Part shown: piece after piece, positions 52,842 to 61,818 of the stretch
How positions within the stretch are numbered: the first letter of the stretch is position 1
Layout of the letters: every line of letters starts with the position of its first letter
NCBI GenBank assembly: GCA_041398025.1
Contig: JAWKVM010000014.1
Location: 186,001 to 250,000 of the forward strand
From: JANQPX01 sp041398025
Lineage (GTDB): Bacteria; Pseudomonadota; Alphaproteobacteria; Geminicoccales; Geminicoccaceae
Length of the DNA stretch: 64,000 nt
Direction of reading: 5' to 3'
Program-made: the position numbers and the translations under genes
Notes under the pieces: generated by a model
Told to the model about the DNA's origin: nothing
The model's input: the letters and a program-made list of their open reading frames with translations, nothing else
The model's database searches: none

Positions 52842-53714
52842 ATGGGCTATATCAGCGACCATTGGCGCGGCCGGCATGCGCTCACGCGCGCGTTCTGGAT
52901 CAATTTTCTTGCACCCTTCGTCCTGATCGCCGCGGGTGTCTCCTGGTTTCATCCTGTAGTGCTCGACCGCCCTTACGCAGGGACGGTCGCCGCAGCGATC
53001 TACATCCTGCTCGGCTATGGCATCATTTTGCCCTGGCAACTCGTCGGCCTTTGGCGGAGCAGCCGGCGTCATCTCCAGGAGCAGGGCGATTCCACGACCG
53101 CCACTTTCGCCCAGAGTGCCGTGCTGGTCGCTCTGCTCGCGGCGGCGGGCATCACGGCGACGGCGGCCGAGCGGATCTTCATGATCGGCGGTGAGCCCGC
53201 CGAAAGCCCTCCAAGCACGCCGCGCTACGCTCTGACCTACCTCCCCGACGATCATGCCATCCTGATCGACGGTCCGTTCGATGTCGGCCTCTCACGCGAT
53301 CTGCGTGCCATGCTGGCCGAGGCCGATGACATCGAGGCGATTGTCCTGGATAGCGACGGCGGCCGTATCTTCGAGGCGCGCGGGGTCGCGAAGCAGATCC
53401 TGGACCATGGCCTGGACACCTATGTCTTCGGCCGCTGCCGTTCCGCCTGCACGCTTGCCTTTGTCGCCGGCGCGAGCCGAAAGCTCGGCACGAAGGGCAC
53501 GCTCGGCTTCCATAGCTACGAGCTGCGTGCGGTGATCGGATTCATCGACCCGCTGGAGGAGCAGGAGAAGGACAAGGCGTTCTTCCTGGACCGGGGCGTG
53601 AGTCCTGACTTCGTCACCCGCATTTTCGAAACACCGCATGACGCCATGTGGCATCCGGATGCCGATCGCCTGCGGGCGGCGGATGTGGTTCACGAAATCG
53701 TGACCGGTCCGTAG
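52842..53714 (+). CDS. Membrane protein with a ClpP/crotonase-like domain (COG3904-like)
   Basis: 290 aa. Three hydrophobic segments (about 14-35, 45-68 and 86-106) anchor it. The C-terminal half is a ClpP-like fold: IVLDSDGGRIFEARGVAKQI and FGRCRSACTLAFVAGASR, where the Ser in RSAC is at the place of the serine nucleophile, and then GTLGFHSYEL with a His. The order matches predicted periplasmic proteases of COG3904. Target unknown. ATG 52842 is tentative; the frame is open to 52722. Confidence 0.82.
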   Translation: MGYISDHWRGRHALTRAFWINFLAPFVLIAAGVSWFHPVVLDRPYAGTVAAAIYILLGYGIILPWQLVGLWRSSRRHLQEQGDSTTATFAQSAVLVALLAAAGITATAAERIFMIGGEPAESPPSTPRYALTYLPDDHAILIDGPFDVGLSRDLRAMLAEADDIEAIVLDSDGGRIFEARGVAKQILDHGLDTYVFGRCRSACTLAFVAGASRKLGTKGTLGFHSYELRAVIGFIDPLEEQEKDKAFFLDRGVSPDFVTRIFETPHDAMWHPDADRLRAADVVHEIVTGP

Positions 53715-53751
53715 ATCGACGCATGTATTCGCCGTGGTCTTGCGGCGCCCC

Positions 53752-53785
53752 AAAAAAAACTTGGCGCCACTTCCGTGACGCCAAG
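53752..53785 (-). terminator. Rho-independent terminator of rpoH
   Basis: On the minus strand CTTGGCGTCAC-GGAA-GTGGCGCCAAG forms an 11-bp stem (one G-T pair), followed by eight T residues, 37 bp past the rpoH stop. Confidence 0.93.
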
Positions 53786-53821
53786 CTTGAACAGTCAGCA
53801 ACAGACGCTTGCGATCGACGC

Positions 53822-54739
53822 CTAGTGAGCCGCGCGCTGCTCCGGCGAGGGCAGGGCCTGGGCCATGGCGATGGCCTGTTCGGCTTCGAGCGCCTTCATC
53901 TGCTTTTGCAGTTTTTCGAACGCGCGCACCTCGATCTGCCGCACCCGCTCGCGCGAGATGTCGTAGACGTGGCTGAGCTCTTCGAGCGTGCTCGGCTCCT
54001 CCTTGAGCCGGCGTTCGGTCAGGATGTGCCGCTCACGCTCGTTCAGCACGTCCATCGCCCGATGCAGCAGGGACATGCGATGGTCGTGCTCCTCATTGTC
54101 CGCGAGCACCTTTTCCTGACTTGCGCTGTCGTCCACCAGCCAGTCCTGCCAGTCGCTGTCGCCATCGGCTCGGAGCGGCACGTTCAGCGAGTGATCGCCG
54201 CCGCTGAGACGACGGTTCATGCTGACCACGTCCTCCTCGGTGACATCCAGCCGATCTGCGATCGCCTTCACCGTTTCCGGCGGCAGATCGCCGTCCTCGA
54301 TCGCCTGCATCTGGCCTTTCAGCTTGCGCAGGTTGAAGAACAGCTTCTTCTGGGCTGCGGTCGTGCCCATCTTCACCAGGGACCAGCTATGCAGGATGTA
54401 TTCTTGTATGGCAGCGCGAATCCACCACATGGCGTAGGTCGCGAGTCTGAAGCCGCGATCCGGATCGAAGCGCTTGACCGCCTGCATCAGGCCGACATTG
54501 CCCTCCGAGATGATCTCGTTGATGGGAAGGCCGTACCCCCGATAGCCCATGGCAATCTTGGCCACCAGGCGCAGATGGCTGGTGACGAGCTGATGGGCCG
54601 ACTCGATATGTCCCTGCTCCTGCCACTTTTTGGCGAGCATGAACTCCTCCTCCGCTTCCAGCATGGGAAAGCGGCGGATTTCATCGAGATAGCGGGACAG
54701 GCCGGTGCCTTCCGCCGGTACGGATAAAAAGTTACCCAA
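53822..54739 (-). CDS. rpoH: RNA polymerase sigma-32 factor
   Basis: Heat-shock sigma factor, 305 aa. Region 2 has SHLRLVAKIAMGYRGYGLP and GLMQAVKRFDPDRGFRLATYA, with WWIRAAIQEYIL after it. The RpoH box is seen as AAQKKLFFNLRKLK. Region 4 ends with YDISRERVRQIEVRAFEKL. The start is TTG 54739 with AGGAG about 11 nt upstream; homologues begin at the same place. It lies downstream of rluD, as is usual in alphaproteobacteria, and has its own terminator. Confidence 0.96.
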   Translation of the reverse strand: MGNFLSVPAEGTGLSRYLDEIRRFPMLEAEEEFMLAKKWQEQGHIESAHQLVTSHLRLVAKIAMGYRGYGLPINEIISEGNVGLMQAVKRFDPDRGFRLATYAMWWIRAAIQEYILHSWSLVKMGTTAAQKKLFFNLRKLKGQMQAIEDGDLPPETVKAIADRLDVTEEDVVSMNRRLSGGDHSLNVPLRADGDSDWQDWLVDDSASQEKVLADNEEHDHRMSLLHRAMDVLNERERHILTERRLKEEPSTLEELSHVYDISRERVRQIEVRAFEKLQKQMKALEAEQAIAMAQALPSPEQRAAH

Positions 54740-54774
54740 AGTTGTGAGTCTCCTGACCTCAAGATTTGCCGCAT

Positions 54775-54808
54775 ATTATATCGGCAGCTATCCGGAAAAA
54801 TCCAGTGT
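54775..54808 (-). promoter_or_regulatory. Candidate rpoH promoter
   Basis: A perfect TATAAT -10 box lies on the minus strand at 54775-54780, about 36-41 bp upstream of the rpoH start. The matching -35 region (around GGATTT at 17-bp spacing) is weak. The whole 54760-54870 stretch is AT-rich. Confidence 0.45.
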
Positions 54809-54869
54809 AAAACCGAATATCAGCCATGCGTGAATTGTCGTGCTTAAATTGTTAACGCCACATGAACGA

Positions 54870-55826
54870 CTAAAATTCCCTTTGGAATTGTTCGAAAATC
54901 CTGTCGAAAACTCCGGGTGGAGATCGATCGAAGGACAATGTATTGCCTGAAACCGGGTGTTCGAAGCCAAGACGGCGGGCGTGCAGAAGAATTCGCCCGA
55001 GCTTCCCGATGTCTTTCTTCAAATCTTGACCGACATCTCTGATACGGCGCGGCCGGTAGATCGGATCACCGATGATGCCGAGACCGAGCGTGCCCAGATG
55101 AACGCGAATCTGGTGGGTGCGGCCGGTTTCGAGCGTCACCTCGAGGCGCGACGCGGTCATGCCGGCGGCGCCGATCAGCCGGTAATGGGTGACCGCCCTT
55201 TTGCCGCCGGGCACCACCGCCATGCGTTTCCGGTCCTTCGGATGCCGTCCGATCGGCTGGTCGACGGTGCCGGACGCCTCGCTCGGCACGCCCCAAACAA
55301 TCGCCTCGTAGGCGCGGTCGATGCGGTGCACGGTGAACTGGGCGGACAGGCCGACATGGGCCTTGTCGTTCTTCGCCACCACCATCAGGCCGCTCACATC
55401 CTTGTCCAGGCGGTGCACGATGCCCGGACGCTGCACGCCGCCGATGCCGGAGAGCGAGCCCGCACAGTGATGCAGCAACGCATGCACCAGCGTGCCGCCG
55501 CTATGCCCGGGCGCCGGGTGGACCACCATGCCCGCAGGCTTTTCCAGCACCAGCAGATGCTCGTCCTCGAACAGCACGTCCAGCGGGATCGCTTCCGCCT
55601 CGGGCCTGGCCGGGGTTGCATCGGGCACGGTCACGGAAAAGCGCTGACCCGGTTTGACCCTGGCCGATGCGTCCGCTATCTGAGCCCCATCGCGGCTGAT
55701 CTCGCCGGCGCTCACCAAGGCCTGAACGCGCGCGCGGGAAAAGGCCGGGAGCCGGGTCGCGAGGAATTTGTCGAGCCTCTGGCCGGCGTCGTCGGGTTCG
55801 GCAGTGAGCGTGAAGATCTCGGGCAT
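54870..55826 (-). CDS. rluD: 23S rRNA pseudouridine synthase RluD
   Basis: Makes pseudouridines 1911, 1915 and 1917 in helix 69 of 23S rRNA. The N-terminal S4 domain (about 15-75; QRLDKFLATRLPAFSRARVQ) is followed by the RluA-type catalytic core with GIVHRLDKDVSGLMVVAK, whose Asp 141 is catalytic. ETGRTHQIRVHL is the further family box. 318 aa is normal. It is upstream of rpoH and divergent from a small membrane protein gene. Confidence 0.95.
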   Translation of the reverse strand: MPEIFTLTAEPDDAGQRLDKFLATRLPAFSRARVQALVSAGEISRDGAQIADASARVKPGQRFSVTVPDATPARPEAEAIPLDVLFEDEHLLVLEKPAGMVVHPAPGHSGGTLVHALLHHCAGSLSGIGGVQRPGIVHRLDKDVSGLMVVAKNDKAHVGLSAQFTVHRIDRAYEAIVWGVPSEASGTVDQPIGRHPKDRKRMAVVPGGKRAVTHYRLIGAAGMTASRLEVTLETGRTHQIRVHLGTLGLGIIGDPIYRPRRIRDVGQDLKKDIGKLGRILLHARRLGFEHPVSGNTLSFDRSPPGVFDRIFEQFQREF

Positions 55827-55855
55827 GGGTGATCTAGGGTCGGGGGAGGCTGGGC

Positions 55856-56185
55856 ATGCAGGACGAATCCGCTGCTAACGTGAACAACGTTTCCGGGCTT
55901 CTCAAGGCTTTTGTGATTCTGGGCGGCGTCATGCTGCTGATCGGCATGATCATCCTCGCCGTCATGATCATCCTCCGCTCCGGCGGCCCGCCGGAGGGTG
56001 GGCTTGCCTTTTCGGGCACGGCCGATCTGGCTTTGCCTTCGGGCGTGCGCGTCTCGCAGGTGGTTGTCGAAGGGAAACGGCTGGTGCTGCTGGGTGAGGG
56101 ACCGGACGGGCGGCAGTATATTGCCGTGGTCGATGCCGACAGCGGCGAGCGGAAAAGTCTCATCCGCGTGACGGCGGAAGAATGA
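55856..56185 (+). CDS. Small single-TM protein (DUF6476-like)
   Basis: 109 aa with one strong transmembrane segment (about 16-40; FVILGGVMLLIGMIILAVMI) and a C-terminal beta-rich domain outside or inside the membrane (VSQVVVEGKRLVLLGEGPDG). Small proteins of this shape sit beside rluD in many alphaproteobacteria; the DUF name is from memory. It overlaps the next gene by 4 nt (ATGA), so both are translated together. Confidence 0.7.
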   Translation: MQDESAANVNNVSGLLKAFVILGGVMLLIGMIILAVMIILRSGGPPEGGLAFSGTADLALPSGVRVSQVVVEGKRLVLLGEGPDGRQYIAVVDADSGERKSLIRVTAEE

Positions 56186-57501
56186 GGCGCGGCGGCCCGC
56201 GAGGCCGGAAAGCGGCACCGGATCCGGCGCTCGGCCAGCGGGTCGACATCGAGATCGAGCGCATCGGCAGGAGCGGGGACGGCATCGCTTCCCATGAAGA
56301 AAAGCCGGTCTATGTGCCGCTCGCCTTGCCGGGCGACCTCCTGAGCGTTCGTCTCACCAAACGGCGCGGCGAGGGCTATGCGGCCGAGGTCATCGAAAGC
56401 AGGAGCCTGATGCCGAGGCGCCAGCCGGCCTGTCGCCATTTCGGCCAATGCGGCGGCTGCCGCCTGCAGCATCTGCCGATGGCGTCCTACCGTGACTGGA
56501 AGCGGGATCAGGTGATCGCAGCCCTCAAGAGCCGCGCTATCGAAGGCGTCGACATCCGCCCGCTGATCGACGCCGAACCCGGCAGCCGCCGCCGCATCCG
56601 CCTCGCTTTTCAGCGCGCCGGCGACCGCGTCTCCCTCGGCTATCGGCAGCGTGAGCGGCAGGAGATCGTCGATGTCGGCGAATGCCCGATCGCGCTGCCC
56701 GCGATCACCGCGCTGTTCGAGCCGCTTCGCCACCTGCTTGCCAGGATCGACATGGCCGAAGCGGGGGGCGAGGTCGCGATCACTGCCGCGGACAGCGGCC
56801 TCGACCTGCTGGTCGAGACCAGGGCCGAGCCGACGCTTGCCGATCGCGAGGGGCTGGCGGCCCTGGCCGAACGGGAAGATCTCGCGCGGATCGCCTGGCG
56901 GCCCGATGCCAGGAGCGAGCCGGAGCCGATCGCCGCGCGTCGAGCAGTCTCCGTCCAATTTGGCGATGTGCCCGCGGCACTGCCGCCAGGCGCCTTCCTG
57001 CAGGCGACCGAGGCGGCCGAACGCGCGATCATCAAGGCGGTCGCCGCTGCGATCGGCGAGGCCAGGCGCGTCACCGATCTGTTCGCAGGCTGCGGCACCA
57101 TCGGCCTGCCGCTCGCCCGACGCGGCCACAAGGTGCTCGCCGTCGAGCGCGAGCCCGCCATGGTCCAGACGCTGGACGCCGCCGCGCGCTCGGCCGGTCT
57201 CGCTGCCGATGTCAGGACAATGATCCGCGATCTCGACCAGACCCCGCTCGGCAGCGACGAACTCGCCGACACCGACGCCGTCGTCCTCGATCCGCCGCGC
57301 GCCGGCGCCGCCAGCCAGATCGCCGCAATCGTTCAAGGGCGCGGCCCAAAAACCCTCGCCATGGTCTCCTGCAACCCCGCCACCTTCGCCCGCGACGCGC
57401 GCGCACTCCTGGACGCTGGCTACCGCCTCGCCTGGGTCCAGCCGATCGACGCCTTTCTTTATGCCGCCGAGATCGAACTGGTCGCCGCATTTCATCGCTA
57501 A
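56182..57501 (+). CDS. RNA (uracil-5-)-methyltransferase of the RlmD/TrmA family
   Basis: 439 aa. N-terminal TRAM-like region (VDIEIERIGRSGDGIA), an iron-sulfur Cys set in CRHFGQCGGCRLQH, then a methyltransferase core: QATEAAERAI, VTDLFAGCGTIGLPLA, VVLDPPRAGA and the catalytic Cys in MVSCNPATFARD. The target is m5U in 23S rRNA or tRNA by family; RlmC, RlmD and TrmA-like cannot be told apart here. Coupled to the small membrane protein gene. Confidence 0.9.
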   Translation: MRRGGPRGRKAAPDPALGQRVDIEIERIGRSGDGIASHEEKPVYVPLALPGDLLSVRLTKRRGEGYAAEVIESRSLMPRRQPACRHFGQCGGCRLQHLPMASYRDWKRDQVIAALKSRAIEGVDIRPLIDAEPGSRRRIRLAFQRAGDRVSLGYRQRERQEIVDVGECPIALPAITALFEPLRHLLARIDMAEAGGEVAITAADSGLDLLVETRAEPTLADREGLAALAEREDLARIAWRPDARSEPEPIAARRAVSVQFGDVPAALPPGAFLQATEAAERAIIKAVAAAIGEARRVTDLFAGCGTIGLPLARRGHKVLAVEREPAMVQTLDAAARSAGLAADVRTMIRDLDQTPLGSDELADTDAVVLDPPRAGAASQIAAIVQGRGPKTLAMVSCNPATFARDARALLDAGYRLAWVQPIDAFLYAAEIELVAAFHR

Positions 57502-57555
57502 AACGCCCCTTGATTCTCGAAAGATTGCCTTTTACATAGACCGAGTTCGCACCGC

Positions 57556-57630
57556 GCCCCCATCGTCTAGCGGTTAGGACGCTGCCCTCTCACGGCAGAA
57601 ACAGGGGTTCGAGTCCCCTTGGGGGTACCA
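57556..57630 (+). tRNA. tRNA-Glu (anticodon CUC)
   Basis: 75 nt with encoded CCA. Acceptor GCCCCCA pairs with TGGGGGT (end pair G-T). The anticodon stem CTGCC/GGCAG holds the loop CTCTCAC with anticodon CTC, and the T arm is CAGGGGTTCGAGTCCCCTT. The D arm TCGTCTAGCGGTTAGGAC is typical for tRNA-Glu. Confidence 0.97.
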
Positions 57631-57738
57631 CCGGCCGCCGGCCGGATGGTTGACTTGCCTGGGCTTGCGGTCACCGTGAGTGCGGTAGCTTGGGCTTCTT
57701 TCGGCGACATCCGTCGAAGATGTTAGAATTCTCTCGAT

Positions 57739-59991
57739 TTACCTGATCGTCGCGTGGGCCGGCATTCCGTCGACCGAGCTTCCGGTTACCCATACCTTGA
57801 GCTTGGCGGGCTCGACCCTGTGTTCCATGTCGATGCTCCAGAACGCGAGTTCGTCGCGTCCAAGCGTAAAGTGAACCTTGCGGGTCTCGCCGGGCGCAAG
57901 AGCGATGTGCTTGAAGCCCTTGAGCTCGCGCACGGGGCGGGCGGTACTGGTGCCGCGCTGGTTGATGTAGAGCTGCACCACCTCATCGCCCGCGCGCTCG
58001 CCGCTATTGGTGACGTCGGCGCTGACCTTGATGTCCGTCGCACCGGCGTTCAGGTCGGCTGCGGCATAGATTTGTCTGTCCAGCTCGACGGGTCCGTAGG
58101 AAAAGCGCGTGTAGGTGAGGCCATATCCGAACGGATAAAGTGGAGAATTAACCTCGTCGATATAGCGCGAGGTGTATTTCGGTGGCTCCTCGGCGCCCGC
58201 ATCGGCCTCAGGCGGCAGCGGCCTGCCGGTGGCGAGGTGGTTGTAATAGAGCGGCAGCTGGCCGACCGCGCGCGGAAAACTCACCGTGAGCCGGCCGCTT
58301 GGGTTGCTCTCGCCGAACAGCGCGCGTGCGAGCGCAGGGCCAGCCTCGATGCCGGGAAACCAGGCGGCGAGAACGGCGCTGGACTGCTCGGCGGCGTGGG
58401 TGAGCACCAGCGGCCGGCCGCTGAACAGCAACAGCACCACGGGCTTGCCGGTCGCGGCGATCACTTCCAGCAGTGCCTGCTGATGGCCGGGCAGGCCGAG
58501 CTCGGTCCGGGACGCCGCCTCGCCGGTCATCTCATGGGCGTGCTCGCCAAGCGCAAGGACAGCGACATCGGCCTTTTGCGCGGCGTCGATGGCGTCGGCA
58601 AAGCCCGTCTCGGCGATGCCGGTGATGCTTGTGCCCCGCGCATAGGTCAGCCTGTCGCCGAGCCGTGTCGCGAGTGCCGCGCGCAAGGTGATCACGTTAT
58701 CGGCCTGTCCTTTGGCGCTCCAGGCCCCGAGCATCTGGCGCGCATCGTCGGCGAGAGGCCCGATCAGGGCGACGTGTGCATCGGGACGAAGCGGCAGCAC
58801 GCCGTCATTCTTCAGCAGCACGAAGGATTTTTCCGCGGCCTCGCGCGCCAGCGCCCGGTACTCGGGCCGGAGCATGGCTGCAGGCTCGATCTCGGCGTAG
58901 GGTTTGTCGAACAGGCCCATCGCAAACTTGAGCCGAAGGACGCGCCGGACCGCACGATCGATGCTCTCGATCGGCACCCGCCCGGCTGCGACCTCGTCTG
59001 CGAGAGCGGTGCGGTAGAGATCGCTTTCCATGTCGATGTCGACCCCGGCGAGCAGCGACTTTCTGGCGGCATCGGCGCCGTCGAGCGCCGTGCCGTGGGC
59101 GATCGTCTCCTTGATCGAGGTCCAGTCGCTGAGGACCACGCCCTTGAAGCGCCATTCTTTTTTCAGGATCTGGTCGAGGATGAAGGGGTTCGCCGATGCC
59201 GGCACGCCGTTGAGGGCGTTGAACGCGCTCATCACCGCGCCCGCACCTTCCTCGAGCCCGGCTTTGAAGGGGGGCAGATAGACCTCGCGCAGCAGCCGTT
59301 CCGGGATTTCCGTACTGTTGTAGTCGCGCCCGCCCTCGGCGGCGCCGTAGCCGACATAATGCTTGAGGGTGGCGAGAAGCGAGTCCGGCGTGCGGAGGGA
59401 TTGGCCCTGATAGCCGCGTACATAGGCGCGCGCCATGACCGAGCCGAGATGGGGGTCTTCACCCGCCCCCTCGGTGATCCGGCCCCAGCGCGCGTCGCGG
59501 GCGATGTCGACCATGGGCGAAAAGGTCCAGGTGATGCCGTCGGCACGCGCTTCGATCGCGGCGATCCTTGCGGTGCGCTCGACCAGACCCGGATCGAAGG
59601 TCGACGAAAGGGCGAGCGGCGTCGGAAAGATGGTGCGGTAGCCGTGGATCACGTCGAGGCCGAACAGCAGCGGGATCTTCAGGCGTGCCTGGTCGACCGC
59701 GATCTTCTGGTAGCGATTGGCCTCGGCGCCGGTGACGTTGAGAAAGGAGCCGACCTGGCCGGCGGCGATCATCGCCTGGTAGCTGTGCCGGCCGGTGCCG
59801 GGACCGGTCGGCGTGCCGCCCGAAAACTGGCTGAGCTGGCCGAGCTTCTCCTCCAGCGTCATATCAGCGAGCAGCGCCTCGATGCGCGCCTCGCTTGCCG
59901 CATCCTCGGCCCATTCCTGCGCGCCGGCGGCCGGTGCCATGAGAATGGCGGCGAGCAAAAGGAGAAGTTGTCGGCAAAACGGCATCGGCAC
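57739..59991 (-). CDS. bglX: Periplasmic beta-glucosidase, glycoside hydrolase family 3
   Basis: 750 aa with a signal peptide (LLLLLAAILMAPAAGA). The GH3 N-terminal barrel has GLDVIHGYRTIFPTPLALSS and KHYVGYGAAEGGRDYN, and the nucleophile Asp 289 in GVVLSDWTSIKE. The second domain has KNDGVLPLRP and VLLLFSGRPL, and the C-terminal fibronectin-type III-like domain ends with GETRKVHFTLGRDELAFW. The order and length fit BglX, which hydrolyses beta-glucosides and gluco-oligosaccharides in the periplasm. Single-gene unit by spacing. Confidence 0.94.
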   Translation of the reverse strand: MPMPFCRQLLLLLAAILMAPAAGAQEWAEDAASEARIEALLADMTLEEKLGQLSQFSGGTPTGPGTGRHSYQAMIAAGQVGSFLNVTGAEANRYQKIAVDQARLKIPLLFGLDVIHGYRTIFPTPLALSSTFDPGLVERTARIAAIEARADGITWTFSPMVDIARDARWGRITEGAGEDPHLGSVMARAYVRGYQGQSLRTPDSLLATLKHYVGYGAAEGGRDYNSTEIPERLLREVYLPPFKAGLEEGAGAVMSAFNALNGVPASANPFILDQILKKEWRFKGVVLSDWTSIKETIAHGTALDGADAARKSLLAGVDIDMESDLYRTALADEVAAGRVPIESIDRAVRRVLRLKFAMGLFDKPYAEIEPAAMLRPEYRALAREAAEKSFVLLKNDGVLPLRPDAHVALIGPLADDARQMLGAWSAKGQADNVITLRAALATRLGDRLTYARGTSITGIAETGFADAIDAAQKADVAVLALGEHAHEMTGEAASRTELGLPGHQQALLEVIAATGKPVVLLLFSGRPLVLTHAAEQSSAVLAAWFPGIEAGPALARALFGESNPSGRLTVSFPRAVGQLPLYYNHLATGRPLPPEADAGAEEPPKYTSRYIDEVNSPLYPFGYGLTYTRFSYGPVELDRQIYAAADLNAGATDIKVSADVTNSGERAGDEVVQLYINQRGTSTARPVRELKGFKHIALAPGETRKVHFTLGRDELAFWSIDMEHRVEPAKLKVWVTGSSVDGMPAHATIR

Positions 59992-60549
59992 ACGGACCCT
60001 GCAGGGGAACGACCGGTCGGACAGCGTCGGCTCCGGTCAAGCACGCAGCCTGAACAATGCCCTGAAGACGTCGCCCGTCAATGGCCCGTCGAGCAGCTCG
60101 CCTGGGGGCGCAACGCAATCAAGGTTGGCTTGCTTGTCGATCGCTGAGGACTTTTTTGTCGCCAACTTCATGATGTCTCAACCAAATCTGGCCACCATGA
60201 TGCGCTGGTCCATGCGATCCTGGGAATCCGAGCCTCGCACCAGCTGACGTCTCGGGCGGGCGGATTCCCAGGATCGCATGGACCAGAGCGTGAGTATCGC
60301 GAGATATGGTGAAGAAAGGGTAAAGGGCAGATCGCGCTTCTGACCAGCATCCGCGATCGAGTGACCAAATCATCCGCGATCGAGCCCATGAAAGTGGACT
60401 GAGTTGCCGCCCTGGTGCAGCGGCGTATTCGGATGATTCACGAGCTGCAGCACTAGGTTATTGGTCTTGCATCAAACTCCCAAACACCGCTGATCGCTCT
60501 GCTTGGATCGATGCACCAGGCGCCGTCGACAGTCACCGGATCTGTCCGA
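59992..60549. other. Intergenic region with LIR copy 7
   Basis: 558 bp between two minus-strand genes. Besides the LIR (60205-60286) there is no gene that I can support. The bglX promoter should lie near 59995-60110. Confidence 0.5.
60205..60286. repeat. LIR element, copy 7, perfect 26-bp arms
   Basis: CTGGTCCATGCGATCCTGGG plus AATCCG is exactly matched by its inverse at 60261-60286. The centre (GAGCCTCGC against GGCGGGC) is weakly palindromic. The longest perfect arms of all copies. Confidence 0.85.
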
Positions 60550-61818
60550 TCAAAACGCGGGCGCGCCGTCATAGCTCGGAACGGCATGGCGGGCTATCGG
60601 GGCGAACTCCTGCGCATCGGCGGCGACCGCCGCCTGCAGCTCCGACAGCAGGGTCGGGTCGGCGGCGTAGACGCGGCTCCAGGTCGGAATGAACGGGGTT
60701 TCGTGCGGGTCCTGCAGGAAGATCTGCCCCGCCCTCACGACATTGTCCGCGAACAGCTCGATGGTGCGCTCCTCGGCGTGGCGGTCGACCAGGAGGCCGT
60801 TCATCTTGGCATCGTTGTCATAGGCCTCGAGCAGGTCGAGCGCAGAGCGATAGTAGGTGGCGCGCAAGGTGCGGAACATGTTGGCGGTGAACACCGTGCC
60901 GTCGGCCGCGAGCTTGCGGAAGATCGCCTTGCTGATATCCATCGACATGCGGTTGAGCCCGGTGCTGGAGTCATGTTCGCTGACTGCCTGATGCTTGTGG
61001 TCGTAAGCGTCGGCGATCTCGACCTGGCAGACCGAGCGCGGGCCGAGATTGCGCCAGGCTTCGGACAGCACGCCGATCTCGAGGCCCCAGTCCGAGGTGA
61101 TGCGCAGCTCCGGCAGGAGCGGCGTGCGCAGGGCGAGCTCGCCCGAAAGCGGATAGCGAAAGCTGCGTAGATAATCGAGATAGTCGCGATCGCCGATGGT
61201 GCGCTTGAGCGCGATCAGGAGCGGGCTCACCAGCAGGCGCGAGACGCGTCCGTTCAGCTTGCCGCCGCCGATGCGCGGGTAGAAGCCCTTGGCGATCTGA
61301 TAGGGAAAGGCGGGATTGGCGACCGGGTAGATCAGCCGTGCCAGCATATCCCGTTCGAAGGTCAGGATGTCGCAGTCGTGCAGTGCCATCACCGCCGAGT
61401 CGGCGCAGGCGATCAGATAGCCCATGCTGGTCCAGACGTTCTTGCCCTTGCCCGCCTCCGGCGCCGCCAGCCCGAGGCTCGCGAGCGTGCGCTCGATCGC
61501 CTTCATCCTGGGTGAGTCGTTCCAGATGACCACATGGTCCTGAGGCAGCGCGGAAAAGAAGGCGCGCGCGTTTCGAAACTGACGCTCATCGGCCTGGTCG
61601 AGCCCGACGATGATGCGGTGCAGATAGGCGACCTGCGCCAGCTCCTGCAGGATGTTGGCGAGCGCCGGCCCCTCGATCTCCGAATAGAGGCAGGGCAGCA
61701 CCAGCGTGATCCGGTGCTCGCGCGCAAAACTTTCCAGCTCATGCACGAGGTCATGGGCCGGTCGGCTGCGCAGGTTGTGGAAGTGGACGATATTGCCGTT
61801 TTGATGGAAATCAGCCAT
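60550..61818 (-). CDS. gpgS: Glucosyl-3-phosphoglycerate synthase-like glycosyltransferase (GT81)
   Basis: 422 aa. GT-A fold: TLVLPCLYSEIEGPALANILQ, IIVGLDQADERQF, then GKGKNVWTSMGYLIACADS, and the metal-binding MALHDCDILTF. The KGFYPRIGGGKLNGRVSRLL segment and SDWGLEIGVLSEAW are characteristic of GpgS/MpgS enzymes, which join a nucleotide-activated sugar to 3-phosphoglycerate. The following gene is a matching phosphatase (8-nt overlap). Together they would make glucosylglycerate, a compatible solute; a mannosyl product is the alternative. Confidence 0.85.
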   Translation of the reverse strand: MADFHQNGNIVHFHNLRSRPAHDLVHELESFAREHRITLVLPCLYSEIEGPALANILQELAQVAYLHRIIVGLDQADERQFRNARAFFSALPQDHVVIWNDSPRMKAIERTLASLGLAAPEAGKGKNVWTSMGYLIACADSAVMALHDCDILTFERDMLARLIYPVANPAFPYQIAKGFYPRIGGGKLNGRVSRLLVSPLLIALKRTIGDRDYLDYLRSFRYPLSGELALRTPLLPELRITSDWGLEIGVLSEAWRNLGPRSVCQVEIADAYDHKHQAVSEHDSSTGLNRMSMDISKAIFRKLAADGTVFTANMFRTLRATYYRSALDLLEAYDNDAKMNGLLVDRHAEERTIELFADNVVRAGQIFLQDPHETPFIPTWSRVYAADPTLLSELQAAVAADAQEFAPIARHAVPSYDGAPAF

